From: Bradyrhizobium sp. JYMT SZCCT0180
GTDB lineage: Bacteria; Pseudomonadota; Alphaproteobacteria; Rhizobiales; Xanthobacteraceae
Length of the DNA: 64,000 bases
Assembly: GCF_018130165.1 (NCBI RefSeq)
Contig: NZ_JAFCLZ010000015.1
Location: 124,001-188,000, forward strand
Reading direction: 5' to 3'
Shown in pieces: positions 59,645-64,000 of this stretch. The translations under genes and the position numbers were made by a program. Every line of letters starts with the position of its first letter. Positions within the stretch are counted from its first letter, which is position 1. The notes below the pieces were generated by a model that was given only the letters and a program-made list of their open reading frames with translations, had not been told where the DNA came from and ran no database searches.

Positions 59645-60085
59645 ATGAAAACCAAGCTTGTTTCCGACGACCCCGGCGGGCGGATCCACGTCGTCATTCT
59701 GGATTCCGGAGAAGAGGCGTTCACAGCGCTGACGCGGTTTGCGAACGAGACGAAAATTGAAGCGGCGTCCGTGACGGCGATCGGGGCGTTCGAGAAGGCC
59801 ACCGTCGGCTGGTTCGATTTCACCTCGAAGACCTACAAGAAGATCGAAGTGGCCGAGCAATGCGAAGTGTTGAGCGCGATGGGCGACGTTGCCGTTGGGG
59901 ACGACGGCAAAGCCAGCCTTCATATTCATATCGTGCTTGGATTGTCCGACGGTTCGACGCGGGGCGGGCACTTGATCGCGGGCACCGTCAGGCCGACACT
60001 CGAGATCGTCCTGACCGAAGTCCCGACCCGGCTGCGGCGCAAGAAGCGGGCCGACCTCGGCATTGCCCTCATCGATATCGGCTGA
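59645..60085 (+). CDS. PCC/DUF296-domain DNA-binding-like protein
   Basis: 146 residues from the ATG at 59645 (AGGA at suitable spacing); upstream in-frame starts are not family-like. The PCC domain pattern is RIHVVILDSGEEAFTALTRFANETKIEAASVTAIGAFEKATVGWFD, HIHIVLGLSDGSTRGGHLIAGTVRPTLEIVLTEVP; the H-x-H-x-x-L...G-G-H-L histidines may bind a metal. Many bacterial members are of unknown function; plant relatives carry AT-hooks. Confidence 0.88.
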   Translation: MKTKLVSDDPGGRIHVVILDSGEEAFTALTRFANETKIEAASVTAIGAFEKATVGWFDFTSKTYKKIEVAEQCEVLSAMGDVAVGDDGKASLHIHIVLGLSDGSTRGGHLIAGTVRPTLEIVLTEVPTRLRRKKRADLGIALIDIG

Positions 60086-60212
60086 TCGGCGCTTCGGTGG
60101 TATCTCGCAAGCCGTCGCAAATGTTTGCCGCCGGACCCGGGCCGTAAGCAAACGTTTAGCCGAAGGCTATAAAATACCGGTGACCACGTCCTGTGTTAAC
60201 CACCGGTTAATC

Positions 60213-60737
60213 ATGCGCCTCCTGCCGATGAGCTCCGACAAGTCTTGGCGTTCGATCAAGGCGCAATGGAAGAAGGACGCTGAAAGCGTCGGCGAAGACT
60301 TTTCCACGTTTTCGAACGGAAGCTACGCGGCGTTCGACGCCCTGACCAAGGACGGCGACAACCCGACGCTGTATTGCCTTTCGGACGGAGAGAAGATTCA
60401 CGCGGCCTGCCAGGTCAGCCGCCTGATGATGAGCAAATTCCCGACCCCGATCCTGCGCGCGCGCTTTGTCGTGGTCTCGCCGCTCTATGAGCTCGGGGTC
60501 GCTACATCAGGCCAATACGCGCAGACCATGGTCGCCCTGTTCTCCGGGATCGTATGGTTGTCGCGCGACACGCTGTCGGCGGGGCATGTCCGGTTCTTCC
60601 TCAAGAGCCCCGGCGACGCACAGTTCTTCGCGGCGCTGCAGGTCGTGACGGAGCTTTCGCCTTTCTCGGCATTCGCGATCGACGGGGCCTTGATCGAGTG
60701 CAGCTTGAAAGAGGCGGAAGTTCCGGAAATGGCCTGA
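60213..60737 (+). CDS. Hypothetical cytoplasmic protein
   Basis: 174 residues from the ATG at 60213 (or 60228, MSSDKSWRSI). It starts with a polar region (SSDKSWRSIKAQWKKDAESVGEDFSTF) followed by an alternating beta-helix core (ARFVVVSPLYELGVATSGQYAQTMVALFSGIVWLSRDTLSAGHVRFFLKSPGDAQFFAALQVVTEL). No family known to me; the genome-typical codon use makes it a real gene. Confidence 0.65.
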   Translation: MRLLPMSSDKSWRSIKAQWKKDAESVGEDFSTFSNGSYAAFDALTKDGDNPTLYCLSDGEKIHAACQVSRLMMSKFPTPILRARFVVVSPLYELGVATSGQYAQTMVALFSGIVWLSRDTLSAGHVRFFLKSPGDAQFFAALQVVTELSPFSAFAIDGALIECSLKEAEVPEMA

Positions 60738-60830
60738 TCCGGGCGAGCGCTTTAACCCCGCAATAACTGATTTTGCTAACGCCCTCTTGGGTTGTCTTCC
60801 CGTACAAAAGCGACCGTGGGGGCGGGCAAA

Positions 60831-63551
60831 ATGCCGGGTAGTGCATCGGATAGCGTCATCGCGGGGAGCCTGCGGCGGTCAATCGCCGGCGTGCTGCCCC
60901 GGATGCGCCTCGGCGTGGTGCAGTGGCTCATTCTGTGCGCCGCGGCGATGGTGATCGCGATCATGGTCGGCACCGGCTATTTCGCGCTGCAATTCCGCGA
61001 GCGCGCGCTGGATGTCGCCGAGCGCGAACTCAACAACACCGCGCTGCTGCTGTCGCGCCATTTCGACCAGCAGCTCCGCGATCTCCAGCACGTGCACGAC
61101 GACGTCCTGAACTATGTCCGGGCGGACGGGGTCAACACACCAGACGAATTCGAGAAGAAAATGTCGACCTTGAGCGCGCATGAGATGGTGCGCGCCAGGC
61201 TGGCGACGTTGCCGCATGTCGGCGCGCTCAATGTGTTCAATGCCAAGGGCTGGCTGATTAATACCTCCCATATGTGGCCGGTGGGGGACGTCAACATTTC
61301 CGACCGGCGCTATTTCCAGGAATTCACGTCGGGAAAGCCGACGCCCGACGTGATCGTCGAACCGGTCGTCAGCAAGGTCACCAAAGTCTGGACCACGGTG
61401 TTCGCGCGCAGGATCGTCGGCCGCAATGGTGAGATCATCGGCTTTGCCAGCCGCGGCGTCGAGCCGTCGCATTTCGAGGATTTTGTCGGCTCGCTGGCGC
61501 TGGACGGCGATACCGCGATTTCGATGATCCACCGCGACGGCACCATCATCGCCCGCTATCCGAAAGACGCCAAGATGCTCGGCGTGAACGTCGCCAAGTC
61601 GCCGTCGTTTCAGCGGGCGCTCGCCCTGAACGGCAACATCTCGGGACGCTTCACCAGTTCGTCGCAGAATGAGGACAAGGTCGGTGCGGTCCGCTCGCTG
61701 ATGCATTTTCCGATCCTGATCGTTGCGACCACCAAGACGGAAACCGCGCTGGCCGACTGGCGGGCGCAGACCAAACTGCAGTTTTGCGCGGCGGCGCTCG
61801 CGATCATCGTCGTTGTCGTCATGATCTTCCTGATCGTGCGCCAGTTGCGCAGCCAGCATGCGGCAGCCCAGCACAAGCTGTCGGAAAAGACCCAGCATCT
61901 GGACGCCGCCATCAACAACATGACTCAGGGCCTGCTGCTGTTCGATTCCTCGGCCCGCCTCGTCGTCTGCAACCAGCAATATATCGACATGTTCGGCGTA
62001 TCGCCCGACATCGTCAAACCGGGTTGCCATCTGCGCGACATCATCCTGCATCGCCAGGAGCAGGGCACCTTCGCCGGCGACGTCGACGCCTATTGCGCGA
62101 GATTTCTCAACCCCACGGACGACGGCGTTCGGATCGTCGAGACGACGACACCTGACGGGCGCACGATCCAGCTGATCTACCAGCGCTCGCCCGACGGCGG
62201 CTGGGCGACGACGCTGGAGGACGTAACCGAGAGGCGGCGCGTCCAGGCGAGGATCCAGCATCTCGCCCATTACGACGCGCTGACCAATCTGCCGAACCGT
62301 ACGCTGTTCCAGCGCCATGCCGAGGGACTGCTGCTCGAATCCGAAACTACGCAATTCGCGATCCTCTACATCGATATCGACGAGTTCAAGCGCATCAACG
62401 ATTCGCTCGGGCATCTGATCGGCGACGAATTTCTCAAGGGCGTCGCGGATCGCCTGCGCCAGTCGGTCGGGCCCGAAGACTTCGTCGCCCGTCTCGGCGG
62501 CGATGAGTTCGCCGTCGTGCAGCGTCACGTCACGTGTGATAATGACGTCAGCATTCTGGTCGCGCGGATCTACGATCGGATGCGCACGCCGTTCGATTGC
62601 AACGGCCATCGCCTCTCCAGCGACGCCAGCATCGGCGTCGCAGTCGCGCCGCGCCACGGCTCCGATCTGTTCGCGCTGCTGAAGAGCGCTGACCTGGCGA
62701 TGTATGCGGCGAAGGCGGCGGGCCGCCGGACCTATCGCTTCTTCGAACCGACCATGGAAAAGCAGGCCAACCATCGCCGCGAGCTCGAGAGCGATATGCG
62801 CGCGGCGCTGGTCGAAGGCGGATTCGAACTGCACTACCAGCCGCTGGTCGATTTGCGCAACGACGAGGTAAGGGGGTGCGAGGCGCTGTTGCGCTGGCGG
62901 CATCCGCTGCGCGGGATGGTTTCACCCGCCGATTTCATTCCGGTGGCCGAGGAGACCGGCCTGATCGAGGAGATCGGACAGTGGGTGCTGCGGACCGCCT
63001 GCGCCGAAGCGACCACCTGGCCGGCGCATGTGCGCGTCGCCGTCAACGTCTCGCCGATCCAGTTCCGTTCACAGTCGCTGTCGCTGAAGGTCGCCGCGGC
63101 ACTCGCCGACACCGGGCTCGATCCACGCCGGCTGGAGCTTGAGATCACCGAGGCGGTCTTGATCGCGGACGATGACGCCGCGCTTGTTGCGCTGAATCAA
63201 TTGCGCGCGCTCGGGGTTCACATCGCGCTCGACGATTTCGGAACCGGCTATTCCTCGCTGCAATATCTGCAGCGCTTCCCGTTCGACAAGATCAAGATCG
63301 ACCGCAGCTTCGTCAAGGAAGTCACCTGCAATTCGAGCTCGGCCTCCATCATCAAGGCGGTGGTGAGCATCGCGGCCGACCGCAACATGATCACGACGGC
63401 CGAAGGCGTCGAGACCTTGCAGCAGCGCGAAACCGTGCAGAATCTCGGCTGCAACCAGATGCAGGGATATCTGTTCAGCGCGGCGCGGCCGGCGCATGAA
63501 ATCCGCGCGCTGCTGGCCGCGTGCCCGGCCGCGGTCGAGGATGCGGCGTAA
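60831..63551 (+). CDS. Membrane-bound GGDEF-EAL protein with double-Cache-like and PAS domains
   Basis: 906 residues from the ATG at 60831; an in-frame TTG at 60792 is an alternative. TM1 about 28-50, periplasmic sensor ~ 55-310, TM2 about 318-340 (LAIIVVVVMIFLIVRQL), PAS-like region ~360-475, GGDEF domain with R-L-G-G-D-E-F (GGDEF at 556-560) and intact loops (DIDEFKRINDSLGHLIGD), EAL domain with E684-A-L-L-R-W, NVSP, EITE, DDFGTGYSS and K-I-D/AEGVE. Both catalytic sets are complete, so it may make or degrade cyclic di-GMP. Confidence 0.92.
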   Translation: MPGSASDSVIAGSLRRSIAGVLPRMRLGVVQWLILCAAAMVIAIMVGTGYFALQFRERALDVAERELNNTALLLSRHFDQQLRDLQHVHDDVLNYVRADGVNTPDEFEKKMSTLSAHEMVRARLATLPHVGALNVFNAKGWLINTSHMWPVGDVNISDRRYFQEFTSGKPTPDVIVEPVVSKVTKVWTTVFARRIVGRNGEIIGFASRGVEPSHFEDFVGSLALDGDTAISMIHRDGTIIARYPKDAKMLGVNVAKSPSFQRALALNGNISGRFTSSSQNEDKVGAVRSLMHFPILIVATTKTETALADWRAQTKLQFCAAALAIIVVVVMIFLIVRQLRSQHAAAQHKLSEKTQHLDAAINNMTQGLLLFDSSARLVVCNQQYIDMFGVSPDIVKPGCHLRDIILHRQEQGTFAGDVDAYCARFLNPTDDGVRIVETTTPDGRTIQLIYQRSPDGGWATTLEDVTERRRVQARIQHLAHYDALTNLPNRTLFQRHAEGLLLESETTQFAILYIDIDEFKRINDSLGHLIGDEFLKGVADRLRQSVGPEDFVARLGGDEFAVVQRHVTCDNDVSILVARIYDRMRTPFDCNGHRLSSDASIGVAVAPRHGSDLFALLKSADLAMYAAKAAGRRTYRFFEPTMEKQANHRRELESDMRAALVEGGFELHYQPLVDLRNDEVRGCEALLRWRHPLRGMVSPADFIPVAEETGLIEEIGQWVLRTACAEATTWPAHVRVAVNVSPIQFRSQSLSLKVAAALADTGLDPRRLELEITEAVLIADDDAALVALNQLRALGVHIALDDFGTGYSSLQYLQRFPFDKIKIDRSFVKEVTCNSSSASIIKAVVSIAADRNMITTAEGVETLQQRETVQNLGCNQMQGYLFSAARPAHEIRALLAACPAAVEDAA

Positions 63552-63567
63552 CGGCTGCCGATAACAG

Positions 63568-64000
63568 CTAAAGCCGCGCGTCTGAAATCGCCTTCCGCAG
63601 GATGCGCGACAGCGACTCGACCGAATAGGGTTTCTGGATCAGCTCGAAGCCGCGATGGGCGTTTTCCGCCAGTACGTTGCTGTAACCGCTGGTCAGCACC
63701 ACGGGCAGGCCCGGATAACGTTCGCGAATGACGCCGGCGAGCTCGACCCCGTTCATGCCGGGCATGATGACGTCGGAGAATACCAGGTCGGCGGCAAACT
63801 CGTCCTCGGCCAGGATCGCCAGCGCGGTGTCGGCATTGTCGGCGCGGCGCACCATGTAGCCGAGGTCCTCCAGCAGCTCGGTGGAGAACTGTCCGACGTC
63901 GTCATTGTCCTCGACCACGAGAACGCGGTAGCCGCGTCCGCGCGGGCCGGGCTCCTGGCCCGCAGCCGCGGCTTCCGCCGCCTGCGTCGGCATCGCGGCC
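63568..64000 (-). CDS. Receiver domain at the C-terminus of a (probably hybrid) kinase, 5' end outside window
   Basis: At least 143 residues. The first ~20 are an Ala/Gly/Pro-rich linker (PTQAAEAAAAGQEPGP) and the frame stays open through the window edge, so this is likely the C-terminal receiver of a hybrid histidine kinase. CheY-like landmarks: VLVVEDNDDVGQ, phospho-Asp in VFSDVIMPGMNG, VLTSGYS and LIQKPYS. Convergent with the GGDEF-EAL gene, with 16 bases between stop codons. Confidence 0.85.
   Translation of the reverse strand, partial: AAMPTQAAEAAAAGQEPGPRGRGYRVLVVEDNDDVGQFSTELLEDLGYMVRRADNADTALAILAEDEFAADLVFSDVIMPGMNGVELAGVIRERYPGLPVVLTSGYSNVLAENAHRGFELIQKPYSVESLSRILRKAISDARL

Noticed and set aside
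60879..62903. 674-codon open frame antisense to the GGDEF-EAL gene
   Set aside because: Shadow of the plus-strand gene, no recognisable domain; GGDEF and EAL motifs on the plus strand are intact.

Overview
The window is about 64 kb of high-GC DNA with chromosomal housekeeping genes, typical of an alphaproteobacterium. The gene content (ATP12-type F1-ATPase assembly chaperone, fused indolepyruvate:ferredoxin oxidoreductase, propionyl-CoA carboxylase beta subunit, GCG_CRPN-type secreted peptide, FixJ-like regulator, PAS-rich kinases) and the abundant long palindromic repeats between genes suggest Bradyrhizobium or a close Nitrobacteraceae relative. I see no transposase, integrase, phage gene, CRISPR array, rRNA or plasmid replication gene. 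One tRNA (Arg, anticodon UCG) is present.

Layout. 0-13 kb: a truncated secreted esterase, an RluA-type pseudouridine synthase, a secreted amidohydrolase, the ATP12 chaperone, a FliK-like/FlhB-C-like pair, a class D beta-lactamase, two secreted alpha/beta hydrolases, a DUF4260 membrane protein and pccB. 13-21 kb: small secreted or membrane proteins, a periplasmic glycerophosphodiester phosphodiesterase, an Arg/Trp-rich Tat substrate, an ArsR regulator divergent from a NIPSNAP-like gene, a PEP-mutase-family enzyme and a TRIC channel. 21-28 kb: the 1163-residue indolepyruvate oxidoreductase, then a MocR-type regulator divergent from a cupin/AhpD-like operon with a readable promoter-operator. 28-29 kb: about 1.4 kb of dispersed repeats without a gene. 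29-36 kb: an acyl-CoA module (thiolase-like, DUF35, MaoC hydratase, SDR), GNAT, a DapA-like aldolase, Nudix and an EamA transporter. 36-49 kb: a frameshifted AraC regulator, a large PAS/HAMP kinase, cupin, a GrlR-like protein, VOC, the tRNA, a ClpP-like periplasmic protein, photolyase and a chemoreceptor. 49-57 kb: a 1-Cys peroxiredoxin, a run of very small proteins (winged helix, one-TM peptide, two overlapping zinc-knuckle proteins), then a two-component cluster (PAS kinase, FixJ-like regulator, single-domain receiver). 57-64 kb: an NYN-domain nuclease, LysR divergent from a tautomerase, a CsbD-like stress protein, a PCC/DUF296 protein, a GGDEF-EAL protein and the receiver end of a hybrid kinase cut by the window edge.

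Working together. The clearest functional units are the acyl-CoA module at 29.1-32.7 kb, the MocR/cupin/AhpD divergon at 25.3-27.7 kb, the kinase/FixJ operon at 53.5-55.9 kb, the overlapping FliK-like/FlhB-C-like pair at 4.8-6.6 kb and the two overlapping zinc-knuckle genes at 52.3-52.7 kb. Most other genes are monocistronic, and many are separated by palindromic repeat elements. I did not find an unmistakable new defence or biosynthetic system. The most useful leads are the composite repeat present twice, the MocR promoter, an orphan terminator suggesting a small RNA, the small-protein cluster, the thiolase-like protein with altered active-site motifs, and two promoter-proximal tandem repeats of 19 bp and 11 bp.
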